From: Thermoactinomyces vulgaris
GTDB taxonomy: Bacteria; Bacillota; Bacilli; Thermoactinomycetales; Thermoactinomycetaceae
Length of the DNA: 64,000 bases
Assembly: GCF_003688725.1 (NCBI RefSeq)
Contig: NZ_REFP01000007.1
Location: 540,900-604,899 of the forward strand
Reading direction: 5' to 3'
Shown: piece after piece, positions 35,781 to 44,135 of the stretch
Layout of the letters: each line of letters begins with the position of its first letter
Position numbering within the stretch: the first letter of the stretch is position 1
Notes under the pieces: model-generated
What the model saw: the letters and a program-made list of their open reading frames with translations, nothing else
Told to the model about the DNA's origin: nothing
Database searches by the model: none
Translations under genes and position numbers: made by a program

Positions 35781-36344
35781 ATGGTAGACCATCGCAAGAT
35801 TGAAGAAGCGGTACGCATGATTTTAGAAGCTGTCGGCGAAGATCCAAACCGTGAAGGTTTATTAGATACCCCAAAACGTGTGGCACGGATGTATGAAGAG
35901 ATTTTTTCGGGATTAAACAAAGATCCGAAGGATCAATTTTCCGTGGTTTTTAGTGAAGATCACGAGGAACTCGTCTTGGTGAAAGACATTCCTTTTTTCT
36001 CCACTTGTGAGCATCATTTGGTTCCGTTTTTCGGGAAAGCCCATATTGGTTATATCCCGCGCGGAGGAAGAGTGACCGGGCTCAGCAAGTTGGCCCGCGC
36101 AGTTGAAACGGTAGCCAGAAGACCCCAATTGCAAGAACGGATTACTTCGACGGTGGCCGATTCCATTGTGGAGTCGTTGGATCCGTATGGTGTGATTGTC
36201 GTCATCGAAGCAGAACATATGTGCATGACCATGCGGGGGGTTAAAAAACCGGGTTCCAAAACCGTCACCTCGGCCGTCAGGGGAGTGTTTGCAGAAGATT
36301 CGGCTGCCCGTGCCGAAGCCATGAGTTTGATTGGTTTAAAATAA
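35781..36344 (+). CDS. folE: GTP cyclohydrolase I
   Basis: A 187-residue GTP cyclohydrolase type IA, which makes 7,8-dihydroneopterin triphosphate for folate. The zinc ligands are seen in CEHHLVPF and [10 protein letters not shown], and the substrate motif [10 protein letters not shown] is intact. ATG behind TGGAGGAAC. In B. subtilis the gene is mtrA, in an operon with mtrB. Here a tRNA gene with its own promoter and terminator separates the two. Confidence 0.96.
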   Translation: MVDHRKIEEAVRMILEAVGEDPNREGLLDTPKRVARMYEEIFSGLNKDPKDQFSVVFSEDHEELVLVKDIPFFSTCEHHLVPFFGKAHIGYIPRGGRVTGLSKLARAVETVARRPQLQERITSTVADSIVESLDPYGVIVVIEAEHMCMTMRGVKKPGSKTVTSAVRGVFAEDSAARAEAMSLIGLK

Positions 36345-36357
36345 TGAAAAAAACCTC

Positions 36358-36386
36358 TTGACACTGTATAAAACCCGTTATATAAT
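36358..36386 (+). promoter_or_regulatory. Consensus sigma-A promoter of tRNA-Pro
   Basis: TTGACA (36358-36363), exactly 17 bases, TATAAT (36381-36386). Both hexamers are perfect consensus, as expected for a strongly expressed tRNA. Confidence 0.93.
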
Positions 36387-36422
36387 CTTAGTTGTCACTG
36401 AGAGACAATATGAATTATATGA

Positions 36423-36499
36423 CGGGCTATGGCGCAGTTTGGTAGCGCGCTTGCATGGGGCGCAAGAGGTCGTCAGTTCAAATCTGGCTAGCCCGACCA
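36423..36499 (+). tRNA. tRNA-Pro (GGG)
   Basis: A 77-base cloverleaf with CCA encoded. Acceptor arms CGGGCTA/TAGCCCG pair fully, D arm GCGC/GCGC, anticodon stem CTTGC/GCAAG around loop ATGGGGC (anticodon GGG), T arm GTCAG/CTGGC. C1-G72 with A73 is typical of tRNA-Pro. It reads the proline codons CCC and CCU. Confidence 0.96.
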
Positions 36500-36504
36500 A
36501 CAAC

Positions 36505-36536
36505 GAGACTCTTCCTCATGGGAGAGTCTCTTTTAT
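36505..36536 (+). terminator. Terminator of tRNA-Pro
   Basis: An 11-base stem GAGACTCTTCC/GGGAGAGTCTC (one G-T pair) with loop TCAT and a T run. Confidence 0.9.
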
Positions 36537-36597
36537 TGTCATGGCAAGGATGAAACCGTGGTAAAATAAAGTTGATTTTCTCAAGGAGGGATTTGCA

Positions 36598-36819
36598 TTG
36601 AAGGAAACTTCAGGTGATTATGTGATTATCAAAGCCAAAGAGAACGGGGTGAATGTAATCGGATTGACCCGGGGAAGAGACACCCGTTTTCATCATTCAG
36701 AAAAGTTGGACCGGGGCGAAGTGATGATTGCACAATTCACGGAGAACACCTCCGCCATTAAAGTTCGCGGAAAGGCAACGGTCATGACCAGTTTCGGAAC
36801 AATCGAGACGGATGAGTAG
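36598..36819 (+). CDS. mtrB: trp RNA-binding attenuation protein (TRAP)
   Basis: A 73-residue TRAP protein. It forms an 11-subunit ring that binds tryptophan and then wraps RNA carrying GAG/UAG triplets. The family core [18 protein letters not shown] and [15 protein letters not shown] is intact, with the RNA-contacting lysine/arginine set in SAIKVRGKA. The TTG start at 36598 is seven bases behind AAGGAGGG. Its expected target, a row of triplets in front of trpE, lies 7.1 kb downstream in this same window. No anti-TRAP gene is seen. Confidence 0.96.
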   Translation: MKETSGDYVIIKAKENGVNVIGLTRGRDTRFHHSEKLDRGEVMIAQFTENTSAIKVRGKATVMTSFGTIETDE

Positions 36820-36896
36820 AGGTCTTGTTGCCCAAGGCATGTTTCCCCCTTGTTGTTTATAAAATAAAATCAGGGAGATCAAAGGGGGAAACAAGG

Positions 36897-37457
36897 GTGA
36901 GAAGTTTTCTGGTCCGATGGTTTGCTGCGGTTTTGTTGTCCACGGTTTTAGCGCTGATGATTTCCTGGATGTGCAGCCGGACGTTGTTTCCCGACAACCC
37001 GCCGACAAAACCGGTTTTTAAAGAGGAAAAAGTTCATCGGTTGACCAACGAAAATTTAGTGGACTATTTGGTGAGCCGGCAGATCAAGTTGACGATTCAA
37101 CGGGCCGACCTTCGTCAGCAAAACGTTTATTTGGAGCTCACTGCTTTCAGACAGACCAAACCGGAAATGGAGCATGAGATGGTGCGGTTGATTTGTCCGA
37201 TGCTGGAGCAAGTCGAAAATATCAACCGGGTGGAAGTTCTTGTGCATTTCAGACCCGGTGAAAGTTACTTTGTGGAAGCCGGAAAAGAAGATTTGCCGGC
37301 GTTGCAGAAAGCACCGATGAAAGCGTTGTCGGATCAGGAGATTTTGGAGGGTGTGTTTGAAATGACCCGGTTTTCTTCCCGTTCCCGTGATGAGGGGAAA
37401 ACCTTGGAAGAATGCCTATCCACCAAAAAAGTATGGTATACTATTCGCAGTGTTTGA
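36897..37457 (+). CDS. Uncharacterised membrane-anchored protein
   Basis: A 186-residue protein with one N-terminal hydrophobic helix (WFAAVLLSTVLALMISWM), so an extracytoplasmic protein anchored in the membrane. The rest is soluble and charged, with no domain I recognise. The start is GTG 36897, eight bases behind AGGGGG. It lies between mtrB and hepS, where B. subtilis has no extra gene. Its end comes 26 bases before hepS, suggesting joint transcription with the menaquinone genes. Confidence 0.72.
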   Translation: MRSFLVRWFAAVLLSTVLALMISWMCSRTLFPDNPPTKPVFKEEKVHRLTNENLVDYLVSRQIKLTIQRADLRQQNVYLELTAFRQTKPEMEHEMVRLICPMLEQVENINRVEVLVHFRPGESYFVEAGKEDLPALQKAPMKALSDQEILEGVFEMTRFSSRSRDEGKTLEECLSTKKVWYTIRSV

Positions 37458-37483
37458 ACTACCTCAATGGGGGAACTTTGTTT

Positions 37484-38221
37484 ATGGCATTCATACATAA
37501 TGAATCATTAAATCAGTTGATTACACAAATTCAAAATGATGCAAATCACAAATATGTACGCAAAATAATCGGGGAAGCGGAAGTCCCAGTTTTTTTTGTC
37601 CAAGTTTTACAGTGGTTGCTCGGCGATCTGGCTGTGGACAAAAAAAGGGCGGACTTGTACATTCTGGCAACCACATTGGTGAAAATGGGAACGGATATGC
37701 ATGAACGCGTGGCGGTCGCTTCCCCGGATTCCGAAAACGAGCAAAAACAGCAGCTGACGGTTTTAGCCGGGGATCATTACAGCAGCTTGTTTTATTGGCA
37801 TCTGGCCGGCTGGCATGAAACCGAAGGGATCCGTTGTCTGGCCGGTGTGACTTGCCGGGTGAATGAATGGAAAATGTCTTTGCATTCTCTGCTTCATGAC
37901 AAAAAGGATCCGGACGTGGAAAAAGTCTGGTTTTACTTTGAAAAAATTGCAACAGCATGGGTTACGGCGCTCGCCGACTTTTTTCATGTTGAAGAAAACT
38001 TGAAGGTTCAGATTGCAAAAGCGTTGGTCGTTCTTTATGAAACGACGCAAACCGCTGATTCCCGGCTGCATCAACATGAGGTGTGGACGAATGAACTGCG
38101 GCAAAGAGTGGAGTTTCTTCAGGAGGCAGGCCGCCAAGCCGGGGATCCTTTCTTGACATTCTTAATCCATCAACTGCCGGAGACAGATACGGCTGTATCG
38201 AAAGCGAGTGATGAATCTTGA
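37484..38221 (+). CDS. hepS: Heptaprenyl diphosphate synthase component 1
   Basis: A 245-residue non-catalytic subunit of the two-part heptaprenyl diphosphate synthase, which with HepT makes the C35 side chain of menaquinone-7. It is all-helical without the DDxxD motifs, and HWHLAGWHETEGIR-like and NEWKMSLH segments resemble HepS. Identification leans on position between mtrB and menG. ATG 37484 lies nine bases behind GGGGGA. Its stop overlaps the menG start. Confidence 0.85.
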   Translation: MAFIHNESLNQLITQIQNDANHKYVRKIIGEAEVPVFFVQVLQWLLGDLAVDKKRADLYILATTLVKMGTDMHERVAVASPDSENEQKQQLTVLAGDHYSSLFYWHLAGWHETEGIRCLAGVTCRVNEWKMSLHSLLHDKKDPDVEKVWFYFEKIATAWVTALADFFHVEENLKVQIAKALVVLYETTQTADSRLHQHEVWTNELRQRVEFLQEAGRQAGDPFLTFLIHQLPETDTAVSKASDES

Positions 38222-38943
38222 CACGGGAAGGCGAAGCGAAATCCCGGTTTGTCCATCAGGTGTTTGAAAATATCGCCAAAGATTATGACCGGATGAATAC
38301 GTTGCTGAGTTTTCGCATGCATAAAGTCTGGCGCAAGTTTGCCATGAAAAAAATGAAAGTGAAACCGGGCGAAACAGCCATTGACGTCTGTTGCGGGACA
38401 TGTGACTGGACAATTTCCCTGGCCCGCGCATCCGGGACCGGGGAAATTGTCGGACTGGATTTCAGTGAAAAAATGTTGGATGTCGGCAAAAAGAAAGTGG
38501 AAAAGGAAGCTTTGTCCGGCCAAATCCGGCTGGTGCACGGGGATGCGATGAATCTGCCTTTTCCGGACAATACGTTTGATCATGCCACCATCGGTTTTGC
38601 ACTGAGGAATGTTCCGGATCTTGTCCAAGTGTTAAAAGAGATGAAACGGGTTGTCAAGCCGGGAGGACAAGTTGTTTCCCTGGAACTGTCCAAGCCGACG
38701 TGGCCTCCATTCCGGGCGGTTTATTATTTTTATTTTCAACGGATTTTGCCGCTGTTGGGAAAATGGTTTGCCGGCCGTTATGAGCAATACCGCTGGCTGC
38801 CGGAATCACTCGTTCCTTTTCCCGATTACAAAGAGTTGGCGAAGTTGATGAAAGAAGAGGCGGGGCTTGAAGAGATCCGGGTTTACCCGCTGACCGGCGG
38901 CATTACCGCTCTTCATATCGGAAAAAAACCAATCAATGGATAA
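38218..38943 (+). CDS. menG: Demethylmenaquinone methyltransferase
   Basis: A 241-residue UbiE/MenG SAM-dependent methyltransferase that makes menaquinone from demethylmenaquinone. Motif I is DVCCGTCDWTISLA near residue 58, with GDAMNLPFPDNTFD and GFALRNVPD following, as the family requires. The TTG start overlaps the hepS stop as TTGA. Both heptaprenyl synthase genes lie nearby, so the cluster assembles menaquinone-7. Confidence 0.95.
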   Translation: MTREGEAKSRFVHQVFENIAKDYDRMNTLLSFRMHKVWRKFAMKKMKVKPGETAIDVCCGTCDWTISLARASGTGEIVGLDFSEKMLDVGKKKVEKEALSGQIRLVHGDAMNLPFPDNTFDHATIGFALRNVPDLVQVLKEMKRVVKPGGQVVSLELSKPTWPPFRAVYYFYFQRILPLLGKWFAGRYEQYRWLPESLVPFPDYKELAKLMKEEAGLEEIRVYPLTGGITALHIGKKPING

Positions 38944-38965
38944 GAAACAGAAGGAAGATGGTTGG

Positions 38966-39835
38966 ATGAATGCATGGAACAAATTAAAAATCGTGTTGGA
39001 AATGATCAAGTTTGAACACAGCATATTTGCGTTGCCTTTTGCCTATCTCGGGGCAATCTTGGGAAGTTTGGAAGTAAGAGGGGAGTTTCCTTCTTGGGCC
39101 GAAATGGGATGGGTGACGTTGGCGATGGTCGGTGCGCGGAGTGCGGCGATGTCCCTGAACCGATTGATCGACCGGCATATCGATGCCAAAAATCCCCGCA
39201 CGAAAAACCGGGCAATTCCGGCCGGTTTGGTTTCAACCACCTTTGTATGGGGATTTGTCATTGTTTCGTTTGCGCTGCTCTTTCTCTCGGCTTATCAGTT
39301 GAATATGCTGGCCGTGTATTTATTGCCGGTGGCCGTGTTTTTTCTGTGGTTTTATTCGTATACCAAACGTTTCACATGGACATGCCATTTCTTTTTGGGA
39401 ATCGCCACCGCCTTGGGCCCGTTGGGGGGATGGGTGGCCACCACCGCTCAAATCGATTGGGTCTCCCTGATTTTGTTTGCGACAGTGGCGCTGTGGATTG
39501 GCGGATTTGATGTGATTTACGCCTGCCAGGATGTCGAGTTTGACCGGAAAGAAAAAATTCACTCCATCCCGGCGCGCTTTGGAGTCAGAAAAGCATTGGT
39601 GATCTCTTCACTGATGCACGTTGGGACGGCAGTCGGATTGATTGCGCTGTTGCTGCTGACCAACCTGGGCATCTGGTTCGGGATCGGAACAGCCATTGCA
39701 TTGGGGGTTCTGATTTACGAACACGCCATTGTTTCTGCAGACGATTTATCCCGTTTAAACACTGCGTTTTTTACCATGAACGGGGTTCTGAGTGTGGTTG
39801 TGTTCGCCTTTATGCTTCTGGATGTATGGCTGTAA
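38966..39835 (+). CDS. UbiA-family prenyltransferase (MqnP-like or UbiA)
   Basis: A 289-residue integral membrane prenyltransferase with about eight helices. The first aspartate-rich motif reads NRLIDRHID, near residues 65-73, and the second is DVIYACQDVEFD near 180-191. These enzymes attach a polyprenyl chain to an aromatic ring. Its place between menG and hepT implies menaquinone synthesis. NRxxDxxxD motifs occur in 4-hydroxybenzoate-type enzymes and in the futalosine-pathway enzyme MqnP; MenA is less likely. I start at ATG 38966, behind AAGGAAG; an earlier ATG at 38936 overlaps menG. Confidence 0.88.
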   Translation: MNAWNKLKIVLEMIKFEHSIFALPFAYLGAILGSLEVRGEFPSWAEMGWVTLAMVGARSAAMSLNRLIDRHIDAKNPRTKNRAIPAGLVSTTFVWGFVIVSFALLFLSAYQLNMLAVYLLPVAVFFLWFYSYTKRFTWTCHFFLGIATALGPLGGWVATTAQIDWVSLILFATVALWIGGFDVIYACQDVEFDRKEKIHSIPARFGVRKALVISSLMHVGTAVGLIALLLLTNLGIWFGIGTAIALGVLIYEHAIVSADDLSRLNTAFFTMNGVLSVVVFAFMLLDVWL

Positions 39836-39931
39836 AGGCGAATGGCCGGTTCGTTAAGGAAAGCCGGATTGAGGATTTTGAAATTGGCATGCCAACCGGT
39901 TGCCGGGGTGGCATGTGTTAGGGTGAAGATG

Positions 39932-40903
39932 ATGAATTTGCAAGAAATTTACCATGTGATCAAAAAGGATCTGGATTGGATTGAAGAAGAATTACAAAAC
40001 GCTATCAAGACCGGACAGCCGGTGCTCAATGAATCATCCGCACATTTGCTCAAAGCCGGCGGCAAGCGGATGCGCCCTGTGTTTGTGCTGTTGTCCGGTC
40101 GGTTTGGTCATTATGAGCGTGAAGAATTAAAAAGGGTAGCCGTGGCGCTGGAGTTGATACACATGGCTACCCTGGTTCATGATGATGTGATTGACGATGC
40201 GGATACACGACGGGGGCAAGCGACCATCAAAAAGGAATGGGACAATAAAGTGGCCATGTATACCGGGGACTTTATTTTGGCCCGGGCCTTGATGGAGTTG
40301 TCCGGTTTGAAGGACAAGACGGTTCATCCCATTCTGGCCAAAGCGATGACCTTGGTTTGCTTGGGGGAAATGGACCAGATCGAGGATCTGTATTCGGAAA
40401 GATTGTCGTTGCGCCGTTATTTACGCCGGATTAAACGGAAAACTGCTTTGCTCATGTCGGTCAGTTGTCAATTGGGGGCACTCGTGAGCCAGGCTTCCCC
40501 CCGCTATGTTCAGTGGTTGAAAGCATACGGGTATTACGTGGGAATGGCTTTTCAGCTGAAGGATGATGTATTGGATTTCATCGGGGATGAAAAGACATTG
40601 GGCAAACCGGCGGGTAATGATTTGCGGCAGGGGAACGTGACCTTGCCGGTGATTTATGCGTTATGCCAAGGCGATGAAGATGCGCGCAACTCTATTCGTT
40701 CTTATTTGCGCACGCAAGGGGAAACGGTCGCCCTCTCACAGGTGTTGGATCAGGTCAGAGAAAGCGGGGGAATCGAATATACCTTGGATTTGTCCAAGCG
40801 CTATATGAATAAAGCGATGCACTGTTTAAAGCAATTACCGGCCTCCACGGAACGGGAATCCCTCCGGCTGATTGCAGAATTCATTGTTGAACGTTCTTAT
40901 TGA
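39932..40903 (+). CDS. hepT: Heptaprenyl diphosphate synthase component 2
   Basis: A 323-residue trans-isoprenyl diphosphate synthase, catalytic subunit partnered by HepS. Both aspartate motifs are intact: HDDVIDDADTRRG near residue 83 and QLKDDVLDF near 210, with GGKRMRP earlier. It elongates farnesyl diphosphate with isopentenyl diphosphate. I take ATG 39932, behind AGGGTG; a longer frame would add about 30 residues without a family match. Confidence 0.94.
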   Translation: MNLQEIYHVIKKDLDWIEEELQNAIKTGQPVLNESSAHLLKAGGKRMRPVFVLLSGRFGHYEREELKRVAVALELIHMATLVHDDVIDDADTRRGQATIKKEWDNKVAMYTGDFILARALMELSGLKDKTVHPILAKAMTLVCLGEMDQIEDLYSERLSLRRYLRRIKRKTALLMSVSCQLGALVSQASPRYVQWLKAYGYYVGMAFQLKDDVLDFIGDEKTLGKPAGNDLRQGNVTLPVIYALCQGDEDARNSIRSYLRTQGETVALSQVLDQVRESGGIEYTLDLSKRYMNKAMHCLKQLPASTERESLRLIAEFIVERSY

Positions 40904-40994
40904 CGGGATGGTTGCGTTTACAATTTAAACTTGTTAAAATTTTTCATGACGCTTTTTTCTTTTTGTTCATACATAAAGGTGGAGGATGAACCAA

Positions 40995-41438
40995 ATGGAA
41001 AAAACATTTATCATGGTAAAGCCGGATGGTGTGCAACGCGGATTGATCGGAGAAATCGTATCCCGTTTTGAGAGGAAAGGTTACCAACTGGTGGGTGCCA
41101 AGTTGATGACCGTATCCCGCGAGCTTGCGGAGCAACATTACATCGAGCATAAAGAGAAGCCCTTCTTTGGCGAGTTGGTGGACTTCATTACTTCCGGACC
41201 GGTCTTTGCGATGGTTTGGCAAGGAAACGGCATTATTGCGGCAGCCCGCCAAATGATGGGGAAAACCAATCCTTCCGAAGCGTTGCCGGGAACGATCCGG
41301 GGCGATTACGGCGTCAATGTGGCGATGAATATCGTTCACGGTTCCGATTCGCCGGAAAGCGCCGAGCGTGAAATTGCATTGTGGTTTGATGAGGAAGATT
41401 TCAATCATTATGAGAAAACCATCAATCGTTGGATCTGA
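40995..41438 (+). CDS. ndk: Nucleoside diphosphate kinase
   Basis: A 147-residue NDK that balances nucleoside triphosphates through a phosphohistidine. The N terminus [20 protein letters not shown] is standard. The catalytic histidine is in [15 protein letters not shown] chose ATG 40995, nine bases after GGAGG, over an ATG directly touching that site. It follows hepT as in B. subtilis, and a terminator separates it from the aro genes. Confidence 0.97.
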   Translation: MEKTFIMVKPDGVQRGLIGEIVSRFERKGYQLVGAKLMTVSRELAEQHYIEHKEKPFFGELVDFITSGPVFAMVWQGNGIIAAARQMMGKTNPSEALPGTIRGDYGVNVAMNIVHGSDSPESAEREIALWFDEEDFNHYEKTINRWI

Positions 41439-41451
41439 AAGCCGGTTTGAA

Positions 41452-41486
41452 AAGGCATAGCGAAAAAGCTATGCCTTGATTTTTTT
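41452..41486 (+). terminator. Terminator of the hep-ndk transcript
   Basis: Stem AAGGCATAGC/GCTATGCCTT with a six-base loop; GATTTTTTTT follows. Confidence 0.9.
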
Positions 41487-41635
41487 TACTGGAGCCGGTG
41501 GATTGGAAAATGCCGGGACCATATTTCAAACCGGGTTTGAAAAAGGGTTTCATTTGGAATTGGCTCTCCCCAGTTCGGTCGATCTGTGTTATGATTACTA
41601 TCAAATTTTTTCATTGAGATGAGAGGGAGATGAGC

Positions 41636-42796
41636 ATGAGGTATCTGACAGCAGGAGAGTCACACGGTCCACAATTAACAGTGATCATTGAAGGATTGCC
41701 CAGCCAACTTTCCTTGGATAAAGAGAAAATCGACCGCGAATTGGCCCGTCGTCAAAAGGGATATGGTCGCGGTCGTCGCATGCAGATTGAAAAGGATCAG
41801 GTGAAAATTTTGTCCGGTGTCCGGTTCGGGAAGACAACGGGAGCTCCTGTCACCCTTGTGATTGAAAACCGGGATTTTACCCATTGGAAAAAAGTGATGA
41901 GTGTGGATCCGATTCCGGAAGAAGCGGAGAAACGGAAAATTTCCCGACCGCGACCGGGTCATGCCGATTTAAATGGAGCCATCAAGTATCAACACCGGGA
42001 TATGCGTGATGTTCTGGAACGTTCCAGCGCCAGGGAAACCGCAGCCCGTGTCGCTGCAGGAGCGGTGGCCCGTTTGATTCTCGAAGAATGCGGAATCCGC
42101 ATTGCCGGTCATGTGATTCGCATTGGCGATGTCGTTGCGGAACCGGTGGATTTGTCCTTTGAGGAGATGGTGGAGCGTGCCGAATTGTCGCCGGTGCGTT
42201 GTCTGGATCAAAACGCTGAAGAAAAAATGATGGCCCTTATCGATCAAGCGAAAAAAGAGGGAGATTCCCTGGGAGGCGTCGTGGAGACCATTGTGCAGGG
42301 GGTTCCGGTCGGACTGGGAAGCCATGTTCATTGGGACCGCAAACTGGATGCCAAGATTGCGCGTGCTGTGGTCAGCATCAATGCCTTTAAAGGAGTCGAG
42401 TTTGGAATCGGTTTTGAGGCCGCCAAGCGGAAGGGATCCGAAGTTCATGACGAAATCTTGTGGTCAAAGGAACGCGGCTTTTACCGCCGGACCAACCGGC
42501 TGGGAGGATTGGAAGGTGGAATGACCACTGGCGAGCCCATCATTGTAAGAGGCGTCATGAAGCCCATTCCCACCTTGTATAAACCGCTTCAAAGTGTCGA
42601 TATTGAGACAAAAGAACCATTTCAGGCAAGTATCGAACGTTCTGACAGCTGTGCGGTTCCGGCGGCCAGCGTGGTGATGGAAAATGTGGTGGCATGGGAA
42701 GTGGCGCAAGCACTCATGGACAAATTTTCAGGAGACACCATGGATGAGGTGAAACAGCAACTGAAGCAGTATCGGGAAAGAGTGTTGAGTTTCTGA
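41636..42796 (+). CDS. aroC: Chorismate synthase
   Basis: A 386-residue FMN-dependent chorismate synthase, the last step of the shikimate pathway. [24 protein letters not shown] and [15 protein letters not shown] are conserved. ATG 41636 fits GAGAGGGAG six bases upstream and gives the family N terminus; the ATG two codons earlier is too close. The stop shares a base with the aroB start (TGATG). Known as aroF in B. subtilis. Confidence 0.97.
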   Translation: MRYLTAGESHGPQLTVIIEGLPSQLSLDKEKIDRELARRQKGYGRGRRMQIEKDQVKILSGVRFGKTTGAPVTLVIENRDFTHWKKVMSVDPIPEEAEKRKISRPRPGHADLNGAIKYQHRDMRDVLERSSARETAARVAAGAVARLILEECGIRIAGHVIRIGDVVAEPVDLSFEEMVERAELSPVRCLDQNAEEKMMALIDQAKKEGDSLGGVVETIVQGVPVGLGSHVHWDRKLDAKIARAVVSINAFKGVEFGIGFEAAKRKGSEVHDEILWSKERGFYRRTNRLGGLEGGMTTGEPIIVRGVMKPIPTLYKPLQSVDIETKEPFQASIERSDSCAVPAASVVMENVVAWEVAQALMDKFSGDTMDEVKQQLKQYRERVLSF

Positions 42797-43905
42797 TGAA
42801 AACATTAACGGTACATGGGAAGGAACGGTCTTACCCGATTTATATCGGAAACGGTTTGTTGGAAAAAGTGCCTTCGTTCTTAAAGCAACATCACATTGAA
42901 ACAGATTGCAAGCTGATGATTGTCACGGACACCCATGTGGCTCCGCTTTATGCCGGCAAATTGCGCGAAGCGTTGGAGCAAGCCGGATTTCAGGCGGGGA
43001 TATCTGTCGTCGAAGCAGGGGAGAAAAGCAAGAGCTTGCAAATGCTGGAACATTTGACGGGGGAATGTTTGAAGTTTGGTCTAAATCGCCGCAGTGTGAT
43101 TCTGGCCTTGGGAGGAGGTGTGGTAGGCGATCTGGCCGGTTTTTTGGCGGCCAGTTACATGCGGGGGATTCCGTTCATTCAAATTCCCACCACTTTATTG
43201 GCCCATGACAGCAGTGTCGGCGGCAAAGTGGCCGTGAACCATCCCATGGGAAAAAATTATATCGGCGCCTTTCATCAGCCGTTGATGGTTGTCTTTGATG
43301 TGGCCTGTTTAAAGACACTGCCGGTGAGAGAATGGCGCTCCGGGATGGCAGAAGTGATCAAACACGGGCTGATCCGGGATGCTTCCTTCGTCGAATGGTT
43401 GGATGAACATCGCAAGTCGCTTGATGCACGGGACCATGATGCCATGATGGAATCCGTTTACCGGGGTTGTCAGGTCAAGGTGGATGTGGTGTCACAAGAT
43501 GAGAGGGAAACCGGACTTCGCGCCATTTTGAATTATGGCCACACCATTGGCCATGCCTTGGAGGCGGTGTCCGAATATCAGGTTTACACCCATGGAGAGG
43601 CGATTTCCATTGGAATGAACGGTGCCGCACAGTTAAGTGAACGGTTGTTGGGGACGGGCCGGGAGGTGGTCCGGGAAACCGGACGGATTCTGAAATCATT
43701 CGGACTGCCCGTTGTTTGTACCGACTCATGGCCGGTTGAGTCCCTGATCGGGATCATGAAGCGGGACAAAAAAGCTCAACAAGGACAATATGTGTTTGTA
43801 CTGGCCCGGGATATCGGCAAAGTGGAGATTGTACGGGATGTGCCGGAGGAAGAGATCAAACGGGTCTTGCATCAATTGTTGCCGGACCGGGAAATGAAAT
43901 CCTGA
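42796..43905 (+). CDS. aroB: 3-dehydroquinate synthase
   Basis: A 369-residue NAD- and zinc-dependent enzyme, second step of the shikimate pathway. Conserved parts include GGGVVGDLAGFLAASYMRG, PTTLLAHDSSVGGKVAVNHP, and zinc-binding NYGHTIGHA and YTHGEA. It overlaps aroC by one base. The aroH chorismate mutase gene that follows in B. subtilis is not present; instead a promoter for the trp genes follows directly. Confidence 0.97.
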   Translation: MKTLTVHGKERSYPIYIGNGLLEKVPSFLKQHHIETDCKLMIVTDTHVAPLYAGKLREALEQAGFQAGISVVEAGEKSKSLQMLEHLTGECLKFGLNRRSVILALGGGVVGDLAGFLAASYMRGIPFIQIPTTLLAHDSSVGGKVAVNHPMGKNYIGAFHQPLMVVFDVACLKTLPVREWRSGMAEVIKHGLIRDASFVEWLDEHRKSLDARDHDAMMESVYRGCQVKVDVVSQDERETGLRAILNYGHTIGHALEAVSEYQVYTHGEAISIGMNGAAQLSERLLGTGREVVRETGRILKSFGLPVVCTDSWPVESLIGIMKRDKKAQQGQYVFVLARDIGKVEIVRDVPEEEIKRVLHQLLPDREMKS

Positions 43906-43912
43906 TTTCGGG

Positions 43913-43941
43913 TTGACAATTTTTTGCCTCTTCGATAAAGT
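43913..43941 (+). promoter_or_regulatory. Sigma-A promoter of the trp operon
   Basis: TTGACA at 43913-43918, 17 bases, TAAAGT at 43936-43941. It starts eight bases after the aroB stop. The transcript would start near 43948, just before the triplet array. Confidence 0.8.
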
Positions 43942-43955
43942 AATAATCATAGAAT

Positions 43956-44020
43956 GAGTAGCATAGTTATTCAGATGAGCTGAGTTGAGCAGAGAATGGA
44001 GATAGCGGAGCAGAGTGGAG
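43956..44020 (+). promoter_or_regulatory. TRAP binding site in the trp leader
   Basis: GAG or TAG triplets start at 43956, 43964, 43977, 43982, 43987, 43992, 43999, 44003, 44008, 44013 and 44018. That is eleven in all, mostly five bases apart. TRAP binds exactly this pattern, and the B. subtilis trp leader also has eleven. Bound TRAP would block an alternative pairing of GGCTG (44020-44024) with CAGCC (44042-44046), leaving the terminator free to form. Confidence 0.93.
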
Positions 44021-44043
44021 GCTGAATGATACATGAAAAAGCA

Positions 44044-44071
44044 GCCAAAGCAACGCTTGCTTTGGTTTTTT
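44044..44071 (+). terminator. Regulated terminator of the trp leader
   Basis: Stem CCAAAGCAA/TTGCTTTGG with loop CGC, then six T. It lies between the TRAP site and trpE and should be favoured when TRAP carries tryptophan. Confidence 0.92.
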
Positions 44072-44135
44072 ATATTTTCCTCTGCATTCCCCGCTGTTCC
44101 CTTCTCTCAAAACCCATTTTTGAGGAGGGATTTTT

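Noticed and set aside
36423-36499. tRNA-Pro as an integration site
   Set aside because: No integrase gene or repeated tRNA 3' end is seen nearby; the neighbours are conserved core genes.
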